A stretch of 64,000 nt of DNA. It comes from Liolophura sinensis (taxonomy: Eukaryota; Mollusca; Polyplacophora; Chitonida; Chitonidae). The stretch covers positions 36,093,501-36,157,500 of the forward strand of contig NC_088303.1 of assembly GCF_032854445.1 (NCBI RefSeq), in the 5' to 3' direction. The notes under the pieces were generated by a model. It saw only the letters and a list, made by a program, of their open reading frames with translations. It made no database searches and was not told where the DNA came from. This document shows positions 46,302 to 57,795 of this stretch, piece after piece. Each line of letters begins with the position of its first letter. The stretch's first letter is position 1. Made by a program: the position numbers and the translations under genes.

Positions 46302-48671
46302 ATGCTGCACCGCGCTGTGTGTTTTGTTTGCGGCAGTCCCGGGGCGGACACCCGTCTCTACACGAAAACTAGAGACAAAGAACCATATTTCCCCTTCCTC
46401 GAGCACCATGATCCACCAAGGGGTTCGAGAACGCCAGGTGCAGACGGGGCGGTGGATAGTTGCCGCGTTTGTTACGCTTTTCTCAGACAACAATGGGAGG
46501 CCTACGAGCGCACAAAGACTCCGGCCATCAAACGCTTGTACTGGCTAAAGCGCTCCGACAACGGACATTTCACTGGAGCCGAAACACGTCTGCAAGGCGA
46601 ATACATAGCTCAAGTGATGGGCTTTCAGTTTAACCCCACTCCCGGCACGTACGACGCCAGCGGAGGGAATTATAGCCCCCCGCCTCCTGCCCCTCAGTCC
46701 CATTTTGACAGATCAACCGGCAGTGTTGGACAGATGTCTCGCAATAATACACTTCCCCCTCGTGAAGCCCCATCGTCATCGGCTATGTCTGCAGCAGCTT
46801 CTGCTGCACTGAGGCCCACACAGGGGGGGTTTAGACACGCAGGAATGCAGGGCTCAGAAGGGGTGCTGGATCTTTCCCTCCCAGTTAAGCCACAATCTAA
46901 AAGTGAGGTTAGCATATCAGCGTCCACAAAGCAGGACAGAAAACGAGAGAGGGATTTTCCATCACATGGCAGTAGAAAAGAAGTCAGTGAGGGTCCACAT
47001 GGTGAAATGGCCTACCAAAGACATGGTGATATCTATAGTGGCAGCACACGCTCAACCTCTCATATGTCTAGCCATCACTCGGCTACTGTTTCCTATCCTA
47101 ACAGTAACAAACCCACAGCTGACGTCTCAAATATTGTGACATGTTTTACTTGTGCAGTGGAATTGCCATTCTCTGAGGGTAAACTAGTGTACAGCTGTCG
47201 ACAAGATGCTAGCGGTAAGGAGCCTTACTTTCCTTTTCTAGAGAGCCTGTCTCCTCCATCTGGTTCTGTACCAGTCCACAAACACGGGGCCACCAAACTC
47301 TGCGTACCCTGCTTAACATCATTGTTACACCAATGGGATATGTTTGTGTCCCAAGAAATCCCAGTTGAACTGAGGCAGTATAAACTGCCCAGAAAATCTG
47401 ATCGTTATAAATACAACTCTGCTCAGAGCAGTACTGTTCCAACGACTGACACTCATTTTGTCCCAAAAGTATCCAGTTTACACCAAAGCCATCCTGTATC
47501 CGAGATTTGCTATCTTTGTGGTCAGTTGTACCCAGATGACAACATGAAAATTTTATTCACACGTGCCCCAAATGCTAACAGCCACAGAACAATGTACTTT
47601 CCTTTTGTGCGGGATCTTCCTCGCCCTCAAGGTGCCAAACCTCTCGATCAGGAAGGCACGGTTTTGTCGTGTCGTTCTTGTTATGGTCATTTACAGAAAC
47701 AGTGGCAAATGTATCAGGCAGAGGCCGTCCACCCAGTTCACCGAACATACACGCTCCGTGCTGCTGAGGGAAGTGAAGGTCCTCCAGGTAGTAAACTGGA
47801 CTCTGGAGGTGAGCCCTCGCGTCCTGTTCATAGTGAGTCTAGCATCAGTCAGCCATTAAACATTCAAATTGCTGCCAACAGCCCAGGACCGATGGCTGCA
47901 ATTCCTGCTCAAGGGTTACTGGCGATTGCTGCAGCACCTACCGTGACGTCCACATCGACCACGCCGAATTATCAAGATGTTTCGCCAGTATCTTCTACCC
48001 AGGTGACCTCACAAATGGCTGATGGTCGCAGGTCATCAGGTGAAACAAAGGCTGGACCAAATGTCACAGTGCCCCACCCACTTACGCAAATGACAAGCAT
48101 ACCCCAAAAGGTATGTTTTGTCTGTGGAGAGAAATCCATTTTACCTAACACCCAAGTCCTCTGCTCATATCCTTCTAGATTGGATGCTAAAGCTCCTCCT
48201 GGCCAAGCCAACCCGTTTTTTCCATTTCTGGCCAATCGGGACCCTGCCGGCGGTGCAGAGGGAATGACAGAAGATGGCACTGTGGTCGCTTGCAAATATT
48301 GCTACCATCTTCTCCTCGCCCAGTGGAAGGAGTATGAAACGTCTGCAACACCAAGCGACAGTAACCGATGGCTTCGAAAGTATTCTTTGAAAGAATTTGT
48401 CTGTTATGTCTGTGCAACCCAAACAACTCGTAAGAGAATGAGAACATTGCATGTGAAACCATTCTACTTTTTGAAGGAGCACAAGTCTCCATCGGGTGCC
48501 ATCGTTATGGACAATGGCGACAGTGTAGCTACGTGTCGTAAGTGTTACGCGAGTCTACTACACCAAATGAAGGAGTATGATCGCATGGGACTGCCTGTAG
48601 AAATGAGGAAGTACAATTGGATACCTGTCACTAAGGGGTCGTGCTTTGACGATGGTGAAGAAGACACTCAG
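46302..48671 (+). CDS. Large first coding exon of a five-module, cysteine-motif protein (GSE1-like candidate)
   Basis: The exon gives 790 codons from ATG 46302, with an in-frame TGA at 46290-46292 just upstream, to the CAG before donor GTGAGA (48672). The frame runs four codons further to a stop in the intron. The protein contains five copies of one module, each with four cysteines in two C-x2-C pairs: C7/C10/C54/C57, C281/C284/C334/C337, C403/C406/C457/C460, C605/C608/C664/C667 and C701/C704/C745/C748. Between the pairs lies a (P)YFPF(L/V) type core and a PPxG-like turn. After each comes a helix of the form LLxQWxxY and an RxYxL end. This looks like a treble-clef-type zinc-binding fold. Linkers are Ser/Pro/Thr-rich and disordered. 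VLDLSLP (189-195) resembles a CtBP-binding motif. I do not recognise the family with certainty. An invertebrate GSE1-like nuclear co-regulator is a guess from memory. Confidence 0.9.
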
Positions 48672-49605
48672 GTGAGATATATATAATCTTTTACACACTA
48701 TTCAGTTCATAGGTTTATATTTTTTAAAGTAATTCCGAATACACATGTATATCTCTGCTAGTGTGATACCGTCCATAAATATTCTGGCTTCTGTTTTTTT
48801 AACAGTTTGTTAGAATCCAAAAGCATTTTTTCATTTCACAGAAATCCATGGGGGTCCAAATATAGATTCCACTTTATTTAGATAGGCCTTCTCTGAATTA
48901 CCTCCCTTGTCAAACTGCAGCAGTAGCATGCATGATATAATACAAGAATGGTATTTTGAAACGTGAAAATAAGAGAAGTGAGACCTCATCTATTACTAAG
49001 TACATGTATGCATGATGGTTAGATATTTTTTTTGCAACAGAATGTGGTAAAAGAGGAGCAGTGTTTTCAGTTTGTATGTGGGTAGACAGAGTTTGCCAAA
49101 GCTGTTTGTATTTTATTAGGGGATTTTTAAATTTTCTCCATTTGGATTAAAATCATATGGCATGAATCATGGGCTTTCCAAATCAGTTTATGACATTAAA
49201 CTTACTGTTTATAAAACGTATATGAAGTACACATGCACTGCAACACCGCAGAAGAAAATGATGTGTTCTACTGTGATTTGAACCTTCTGTGTAGCTTGTC
49301 TTCGAGTCCCCTATTAACTTATGCTGCTATAATTCTTGCTGTTAATGCATTACCCATTTTCAGAGGCCCCACATAACCACAGCATGCTCCTAAAAGCTAA
49401 TGTAAATGATAGATGGGCTTCAAGGGAGAAAATGTGGAAGGGCTGTGTTGGTCTTTTCTCAGGGTATTCCAAAGTTTTTCTCAAATCTTTGAATTTTGAT
49501 TATTAAACTTGCTTTTGATATGCATTGAATTGGATTTGTAAACTAAACATCATCCTTAATTTATGCCTGAAAACGTATGTACCTGTACATAAGCTGTACA
49601 TTTAA

Positions 49606-50168
49606 AGGAGAAGAAAATTTAAATATGAATGAAATACCATTGAAAAGAGTATGCATTTCCTCGCAGGTGCATGCCATAAAAAATTCTAATATGTACCTCA
49701 AGGTGATCAATTATAAATAAAGTCACTGCCAAAATCTGCTGTGGGCGACTCCATTTTTGCCTAAGAACTAGTCCTGAAGTCTTCTGTGTTAGGAGGAAAA
49801 TTGCCGGTTGGTAACCGCTGAAGTGCAGTTCGTACATTTCCGGTAGAACTGTTCTTTCCAGAAGGTAGCGAACAGTACAGTTTGTTTTCCGCTTGAGGAT
49901 CGGGAAACCGGAATGTGGGACGTAGGTTCCGAGTTTACACGAACAAGCTGGCAGTTTTAATGAATCATTGGCTGAGAGGCAACACACCCCCAGCATATAT
50001 TACAGGGTGTTAAAGATGGAGGACGCGATGGACTCGGCGATTTATGCCAGCTTCACCATATTTAGGCTTTACGTGTATGGCGAGGAAAAATCGCAAAATT
50101 ATGCAGCAGGCACCACCAGATGTGCTCTTTTCAGCCTATAGTGTCAAGTTTTTAAGTCGTCTTCTCCT
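49606..50168. mobile_element. TTAA-flanked MITE (piggyBac-like)
   Basis: The left end aggagaagaaaatttaaata and the right end read backwards, aggagaagacgacttaaaaa, match at 16 of 20 positions. TTAA lies immediately outside both ends (49602-49605 and 50169-50172), the target duplication used by piggyBac-type transposases. At 563 bp with no transposase frame it is non-autonomous. The 125-codon minus-strand frame inside has no recognisable domain. Its higher G+C interior differs from the flanks. Confidence 0.8.
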
Positions 50169-51671
50169 TTAAAGCATAAGTGTAGATTTGATGATGAGCT
50201 ATGAAGGTTGTAAACTTCAACACATGCTCATTATTTTCAAAGTGAAATACATGTACTGATTAGAACTATTGGAACTCATAGTATTTGCCTATCATTAAGT
50301 GAAGTTTTTTTAAATATTATTTTTACCAGTGAAAAGTGTGGATTTTAAAGAAACAAACATTGAGAGAAAGTTTGATCAAATACCAAATATAAACTAAAGA
50401 GGCCCTTTTTGATGGCTCAGGCGAGTTTTACGCACAAACAAAGTTAAATGTATAGATGTACATGAGTAAATTCAAAGCTCATTCTCACATACAGTGACCA
50501 GTACATGTATAATCTGTATGATATGTCCACGGAAAAGATGAAAGCCGATACCACATTCTACAGTTTTAATATTTTTAAAGTTTACAGTGTTTTGGTAATG
50601 AAATTCCTCTATAACCAATAATTAACAAAAACAGAAATTAGCAGCAATTAAAGAGGAGATGTCTTGTGATGTAAAGGCTGAAATTGCCTGTCTGTTTCAT
50701 ATCGATCTGCCTAAAGTTTTCTAAAGTTATTCTTATCTAGATGTAAAAGTGCCTGTAGTGGTATGGTTTCCTCATCAATGATAGAGTACGACTATACATG
50801 TACAATCTGAATTAGGACAAGGAGAATTTCCATATCGCTCAGGCGGGGCCTAGTCTGGCCTCAGAAGGGAAGGGGGTGGAACCATCGGTGAAGGGCACCT
50901 CATTGTTGAATATTCCGATTCGCATACATTTTTGAAGGCCTCAGTTCCTACGTTGACCTCCACCCCACGTGCACACCACAACACATACCTAGCCTAAATT
51001 CAGTGTAAGGATGGCTTGTATTTACTGGTATGTGGAGAACTCGTCCATCCCGGATGACATGTGCATCTGATCATCACATTGTATCATAGCTACCCCAGGC
51101 CATCATTTAAACGTTGTTTGTTGCGGGTGACAAGCCCCCTGTTTTTTTGATGTCAGGTCGGTCGGTTGGCATTTTGTTTTTTTTTTTGAAGTAAATTGAA
51201 AGTAATCTGAATGCTAATTCAATTATCGCAGGTCCAGTTTTCGTCACCTGCTTCAGGGAATACATTTAATATGCTCATTTTAAATGCTCTTTAAAAACTT
51301 GTTGTTTTGATAACCAAGTTCTTTCGCACTGAAGTCAAATGTTCCTTCTTGATTCTGGATCCAGCATTAAATTTGAGCCAATTTACGAACTTTAAATCTA
51401 AACAACTGAAGTTCTAAGACATCCATTGCTTTCACCACACAGAAATTATATTCGCCAAACCTAATGTAACCTAAGTAGATAATCCGAGTCACTAATGAAT
51501 TTGGGCCTTTTTATTTTGTTTTTTAATGCAAAGGGCACTTTGGGGGAATGGTAGCGTCCGGTAATTGCACGCTGAGAAGGGCTGGATTAAGCCCTGTCTG
51601 GGATATACTACTCATTAAGTACATTGTCCGTTGACTTTTTTTAAAAGCACTCGGGCCATCTGTCCTTGGGG

Positions 51672-51882
51672 AGTCTCTCACCAATGCGGTCGCTGTGAGT
51701 TCAAGTCCAGCTCATGCTGGCTTCCTCTCCGGCCGTATATGGGAATGTCTGGCAGCAACCTGTGGATGGTTGTGGGTTTCCCCCGGGCTCTGCCCGGTTT
51801 CCTTCCACCATAATGCTGGTCGTCGTCGTATAAGTGAAATATTCTTGAGTACGGCGTAAAACACAAATCAAATAAATAAATA
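51672..51882 (+). mobile_element. SINE-1, 5'-truncated
   Basis: Begins at agtctctcaccaatgcggtc, so box A is lost while box B-like gagttcaagtcc remains. The body and AATA tail are intact and close to consensus. No clear target duplication was found. Confidence 0.9.
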
Positions 51883-52214
51883 CCCCACAATAAACATATA
51901 TTGGGTAACCTACATGTATGAGTGTTACTGACCCATTCATGCACATGTGTTACGTATCCTGTGATGTGTCTGACATACATGTACACTGTAATGTAACCAT
52001 GTAATGTATTTATCCAGCAGAAGACCATCTAACTGGCCTTTGAACATGTATCTACAAATGACTTCAGTGTTATTCTTTTGATTGCTGACCAAGCAAAACA
52101 AAGGGAGCTTAGTCCACATATGTGTATGTCATTGCCTGCTGGACACGACAAACTGGACAATGCCCACGTGTGTTGTTGTCCAATGAAAATTGGAGTATTT
52201 TGTCTGATCCAGGA

Positions 52215-52574
52215 CTGGCCCGGATAGCACAGTTGGTAGAGCGTCCGCTTTGGGACCGGTAGATCCAGGATCAATCCTTGATCGAGTCACACCTAAGACT
52301 TTAAAAGAGGAAATTGTAACTTCCTCGCTTGGCGTTCAGCATGAAGGAGATAGTGCAATGACTGGTTGACCCGTATCAGTATAATGGCTTGGGTGGGACG
52401 GCTTACTTGCCTTCGGTAAGTCGTCTCAGTGAAGCAGCACTAAATAAAAGAGCGGTGAAAATCCGTCCTGCAACAAGGAGGCACATTACATGTGCTTGCA
52501 CCCTAAGGATTCCTTCGTCGTCATATGACTGAAAAATTGTTGAGTACGACGTTAAACCCCAAGCACTCACTCAC
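52215..52574 (+). mobile_element. SINE-2, full-length, inserted just before an exon
   Basis: Head ctggcccggatagcacagtt then ggtagagcgtccgctttggg, box B-like gatccaggatcaatcc, body with aggaaattgtaacttcctcg, then gtacgacgttaaaccccaag and a short (ACTC)n tail. The perfect 12-bp duplication tctgatccagga lies at 52203-52214 and 52575-52586. The exon acceptor AG is at 52609-52610. Confidence 0.95.
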
Positions 52575-52610
52575 TCTGATCCAGGAGAAATACATTTATT
52601 TATTTTGCAG

Positions 52611-52722
52611 ACGGGATGTGACAGTGATGCTGAGAGAACTTTGGGGGGATGTGACGAGATGAGCAATGGCAGCTTACCTGACAGTTGCCATGACGACGAT
52701 AGTAGAGACAAGATGTTTGCAG
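52611..52722 (+). CDS. Second coding exon of the cysteine-module gene
   Basis: The 112-bp exon is preceded by ttatttattttgcag and followed by GTAAGC. It joins the large exon in phase 0 and encodes TGCDSDAERTLGGCDEMSNG, then SLPDSCHDDDSRDKMFA, plus one base. It is acidic and Ser-rich, with no domain. It has no stop codon, so the protein continues beyond the window. A SINE-2 lies 24 bp upstream of its acceptor once the target duplication is counted. Evidence is splice signals and open phase only. Confidence 0.72.
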
Positions 52723-54033
52723 GTAAGCTTTTGTTCCATTTGTGATTGATATCTGCATCTGTTTATAGTGTACAATTTATACAGTGTCGTTTCAAAATTA
52801 CCATTGACTTGTCGTACATGTCCGGAAAAAAAAAGGTCTTGTCGGTCAAAATTTACGTGCAGCATGGACAAGTGTCTGGTTGATTATTTTGTGATTAAAA
52901 TTTGCACATACATCATGTAATTTTGCTGCTTTGATCGGTTTCGCTAACTGGCATTAGAGTGGATTCATAGCGGCGCCTCTAGGAATACGGCAGTCATTGA
53001 CAGTAAAATGAAAAATATCGATCGCTCAAAACAACTGGCTTACTATTAAATTCGGGTTTACCAAGCAATTGACTAATGGATCAATAACCGACCCAAGCGA
53101 TGAAGCTAGACCAACAACAACGTCAGCTACACGGCGGTATTTCAAGGAAGATTGGAAGCGATGTATTGCACTATGTGTGGAAATTACGGTGACCACAAAT
53201 AACCCTTCTGGTCAGTTATTAAAACAGTTACTTGTCAAAACTAAATACCCAGTACATTTAAAAATATATCGGCCAACAGCTCAGTGCTGGGGGTTGCAAA
53301 AACGTCTGGTAACTTTAGGGATCAACAGGACAACTATCCATCTGGCGTTACTTCTAATTTCTATCCCTAGGATTACATCTGAGTTACCTGTTATTAAGTT
53401 ACACAGCCATGTTACATAATGTTGTATATCACCATTGCCAACACTGTGCATTTCATTTATCTCTGGAGTTGCCATTTCACGTCACGATCTGTCCTCGAAG
53501 AGAGAGTTTGTAGATTCCCCTGCACTCACAGTTCTTGGGGCCTTGGTGACAGAAAGCGGTCAACGATGCATGTGAGGCTGTTTGCAAATTCTAGTGTTCA
53601 TTTGAAACCACTTTTCTTCCACCAGTATGGTGTGTATGTCTCTCCATTTTATTTGGAAAACTTAAAATAAAAAAAATAAAAGTCATCACTGTTATGAGGG
53701 GGCTGATCTAGAGGCACAACTTATGTCCTTTAAAATCTCATTGCGATCTCTTGATTGGAATTATTCTGTATATGGTGGTTCAGATAGACTTCATCAAATT
53801 TCACGTGCAATTTAGTAACTGTATACATGTGTTCCCTGATGATTGAGGTAACAGTTGGCTTGTTTGAAATTGAATGTTGACATTATTTCTGCTTGTATTT
53901 CTTGGGTCGGATAAACTTTTGCAGATATGTAGTCATCCTTCAAATGGTGTTGGATGTCTACAGTTTTTTTTGTTACAGTTTTTACACATAAAATTAACAC
54001 GAATCAAAGCTGATGTGTACGTGAATGTGAAAG

Positions 54034-54290
54034 AGGCCATTTAGTGTCCATCAACTATTCATTGGTTACATCACAGCTGTGACAAATGTGCTATTGTCAG
54101 AGGCCATTTCATGTCCATCAACTATTCATTGGTTACATCACAACTGTGACAAATGTGCTATTGTCAGAGGCCATTTCATGTCCATCAACTATTCATTGGT
54201 TACATCACAACTGTGACAAATGTGCCATTGTCAGAGGCCATTTAGTGTCCATCAACTATTCATTGGTTACATCACAACTGTGACAAAACA
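54034..54290. repeat. 67-bp tandem repeat, about 3.8 copies
   Basis: aggccattt anchors at 54034 and 54101 give the period. The unit includes catgtccatcaactattcat and tggttacatcacaactgtga. Copies are nearly identical. Confidence 0.94.
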
Positions 54291-55402
54291 TACCTGAGTG
54301 ACATCTTATATCAGAATATCACAGGCGCAAAGTGTTATTAGGTCATGACAATGTTATGCTGACAATAATGAAAGAATTTAAATGATATAACTGACTGAGC
54401 AAAACAATCAGATTGACAGCAACTGCTGGTAAAAGTAGTATATTTATGAGCCAATTAGAAGACTGGATTTCCAGTTTGCTTATCAAGTTGTGGTTCATGG
54501 ATAGGCACGTGTTTGTTGGGTGTGGATATTATTGGTGTGTCTATCGAGAAGTTGGTAGCCAAATGTTCTGAATGTACGTATGTTCTAAATGTGCAAAAAG
54601 TGTGAAAATACATCTATGCAAATGTGCTAAAAGGCTTTACTTAGTAAGGTTATATTACAGCCTTAGCGGCAACAGGAAATCCAGTTTAGCCATAAACATG
54701 CATACTCCTTATCATTTTCTCGGAGGAGTTTTCTTATTTTTGACAACTTTGTCATGTCTTCTGTTCAAGTAAACTGATACTTGATGATTCCCCCCCCCCC
54801 CACCCCACCCTTAGTACGAGTTCTTTTTCTCTTTTTATTAATTTTTTAATTTTTATTAATTTTTTTGCTGTCTATGGAGTGGGTTATTTCTGTTGCTTAT
54901 ATGTAGCCAAGGTTAATATCCAGTGTATAGCGATTGTTTTCTTGTTACATGTACATGTTTGTAATTGTCTCCATTTACTATGTGTACTTGAGATCATATG
55001 TGTTCTTTGTTTCCATGTTTCGCTATTAATACGTATGGGTTTGTATTAACTTGAGGGGGAAAAAAAAAAAGAACATACATGTACCACTCGCCTCAAATAC
55101 GTGGTTTTGTTTACATTGTTTTTATGCAAGTATTGATGCATTCACATGTAGATGTGCTGTATTTAGGTCTAAAAGCTGTTGAAGCATTGGTAAATGTGAC
55201 ATTTAATCAATGCATGTCATTGCGACCAAATGAACTGTTATAATTTAAGAAATAAAATAAAATGATAATAAATGTTCAATGTTACTGGATGGAATTGTAA
55301 TAAAATGTACCATTTTAAATCGTTCCAGTTGGGATTTTGAAGATGTGCAGAAAGGATTTTGTATGATTATGTTAGATACATATAATGTAAATGACCTAAA
55401 AT

Positions 55403-55515
55403 ATTGCACATGACTACCTGTAACTTGCACATGGCTACCTGTAACTTGCACATGGCTACCTGTAATTTGCACTTGGCTACCTGTAACTTGCACATGGCTA
55501 GCTGTAACTTGCACA
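55403..55515. repeat. 21-bp minisatellite, about 5 copies
   Basis: Unit acatggctacctgtaacttg c. Because 21 is a multiple of 3, both strands give repeated peptides (HMATCNL and HVQVTGS). These are artefacts. Confidence 0.93.
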
Positions 55516-57092
55516 TATTATCTGACGCAAAGAGTTCAACTTATATTACAAGGTATTTTGAAGTTCATTGGGAAGATAGTGTGATAATCCCAAGAACCAA
55601 ATGGCAAAACATAAAGTTTGGTGAAGGTTGACTTTCGATGTTCATATTAAACACGTATGTGTAAAAACTTTGAAGCGATCAGTCATTCAAAGTTCATGTA
55701 AATGTACATGAAAAACAGTTTATACAATGCTGTAGCTTTATGAAGACAACATCTCCAACCGTACGTCTGAGGGATTATCAAGTCTCCTTTACCACACCTG
55801 AGTTATCTCATTGTCACCTCAGCAGGTCACTAGATCACAGATAACTTTGACACTAAACACTTTTAGTCTTACCTGTACGTGCTGGATCAGGTGCAGACTG
55901 GCTCAGACTGGAAAAATCTCATACCTGAGTGGAAAAATTTTGTTTTTAATATTGTGCATGAACAGACAAACCTAAGATGTAAATGTAGGCGGTTTATTTA
56001 TCAGTTTATGTGCATGTAGGCTAGTGATCCGAGGATGACCATGCTTTTCATGTGCCCTCTGCTTTGTCAGCCTCGACCAATGAGATGATAAGTTAAGATC
56101 TGTCTTAGATCATTGAGATGATCTCATTTTTGCCACGTGGAAATTGGGCTGCCTTGGCCTTGTCTTAATATCAGAGGCTCTTGTGTGAACATCTTCCTTA
56201 GAGAAGTGCTTCCTGCACACATAAACCTGGTCTGCAGTATTTAGATGAATGATTTTTTAGTGTGGCATAAAGCACTAAGTAAATACAACAGTATAGCAGT
56301 AGATTTTATTTGTGTGGGATGTAGGTTTTGGTAAGCAATTTTGGTGTCGCTTCTGTGCATCTTTGTACATATACATGAACAAGGGAGATCGAAGTACATG
56401 TTTTATGTACACAGGACAACGATGTGTTTTTTGCACATGTACATGTATAAAAATTTTGGAATTTTATCTTTGCCTTAAGAACGACCTTACAGTAAAGTAT
56501 CGGTGTTTGTCATATTTACGTAATCACATGATGTGTAACTTGTAAGATTGTGGAAAATCCCCAGTGATCTGATCAGGTGATGCCATTATCCCCATTGATA
56601 CAAGTAGTTCAGTGCACATTTAAGTCAGGTATACAGCAATATCTGACTGTTGATGGTATCAGGTGTACCTGAGTACCATGCCTAACATAGTTACTCTAAA
56701 TTTTTGCCGTCGTTCAACGTCATTGAACCGGCTACATATGCGATTATAAATGAACGTGTATAATAATTGATCATGATAGAGTTTATGCATATTAGACATT
56801 ATAATTAATATAATTACTTAATTATGAAACTGCATGTATGAGACCTACAGTGTACAGTTACATTTAAGAACTTTCAGGACCTTGAAGGTCATTGGAAAAA
56901 TAGTGTATTTTATTACGTCATTGAAAGTACCTGGTTTTTCAGTCCCAGATTTTAATATGATGAATTACTGATTATTCTTAAATGTATGTTTAGAACAGAC
57001 CAATGGATTAGCTACCAAAAGAAGGTTTCTGTTTAGGTTGAATGGTAGAGCAGGCTGTGGTCTAATGCTTAAAGGTTAGGTACTTACTTTTC

Positions 57093-57163
57093 AGGTCCCC
57101 ACGATATGGCCGAAAAATTGCTGATTTTTCAAGGCATTAAGCCATAATCATTCATTCATTCCA
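57093..57163 (+). mobile_element. ATTC-tailed retroposon 3' end
   Basis: ccccacgatatggccgaaaa, attgctgatttttcaaggca ttaagccataatcattcatt: the same 3' end as at 40008, with an extra base run in the middle. The target duplication is not clear. Confidence 0.75.
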
Positions 57164-57228
57164 TCGTTAGCATTCAAAACCAGTCTTGGGCTGCAGAGAA
57201 TTTTTTATGTTGCCCGCTCTTGGGATGT

Positions 57229-57465
57229 TGGGCCTCTGTGACAGTCAGCAGTTGACAACGCTAATGTGGCCATTTGCACAGTCGAACATTCATACATATC
57301 AGCATATGTAAGTTACATGTTAGAAATGTTCATCGGTAACCTACCAGAGATCGGTGGCTCACATAGGGCTCTGGGTTTCATCAACCTGTAACACTCACTG
57401 CCATTGTAGAAGTGAAACATTTTTGAATATGGTGTGAAACAACAATTAAATGAATAAATATATAA
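57229..57465 (+). mobile_element. SINE-1, strongly diverged copy
   Basis: Faint tRNA-like head (gggcctctgtgacagtcagc), later ggctctgggtttcatcaacc, ccattgtagaagtgaaacat, gaatatggtgtgaaacaaca and attaaatgaataaata tail. The order of segments fits SINE-1, but identity is low. Confidence 0.65.
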
Positions 57466-57701
57466 GTTAAACTGAGTGGTAGGTGAATGCAGTTTTAGGT
57501 TTTTGAATGCCCGTGAAAAATATTTTCTTTTTATAGATGGAAATTTTGCAAACTGTATAGCACTTATACCAGGTATATGCTCCCCTATCATCATGTTGGA
57601 GCAAAAGAGGAATTCCTTGCCATGACTGTTTTCCTACATCATAAAAATATAATGACAAACAACTACAAAAATCCAACTAGTGCAATGGTGCTTTTTGATT
57701 T

Positions 57702-57795
57702 TGTTTATTTGGTGGGTATTTTACGCACAGAATATTTGATTTATAGATGGGGACCAGCACTAGGGTGGGAGGAAACCAAGCAGGACCCTGCGGTG
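57702..57795 (-). mobile_element. SINE-1, diverged fragment, reverse
   Basis: Minus-strand reading gives the 3' half of SINE-1 in order. On the plus strand the order is tttatttggtgggtatttta cg, agaatatttgatttatagat, gaccagcactagggtgggag gaaacc. Confidence 0.65.

Larger units (their letters stand above)
48672..52202. other. Intron 1 of the cysteine-module gene
   Basis: 3.9-kb intron bounded by GT at 48672 and AG at 52610. It holds a TTAA-flanked MITE, a SINE-1 and a SINE-2 (listed separately). The remaining sequence is A+T-rich without recognisable exons. Confidence 0.65.

Noticed and set aside
46221-48492. Other-frame open readings over the large coding exon (for example 46694-46927 minus, 47563-47859 plus)
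   Set aside because: Shadows of the 790-codon frame, which alone shows the five-fold cysteine module.
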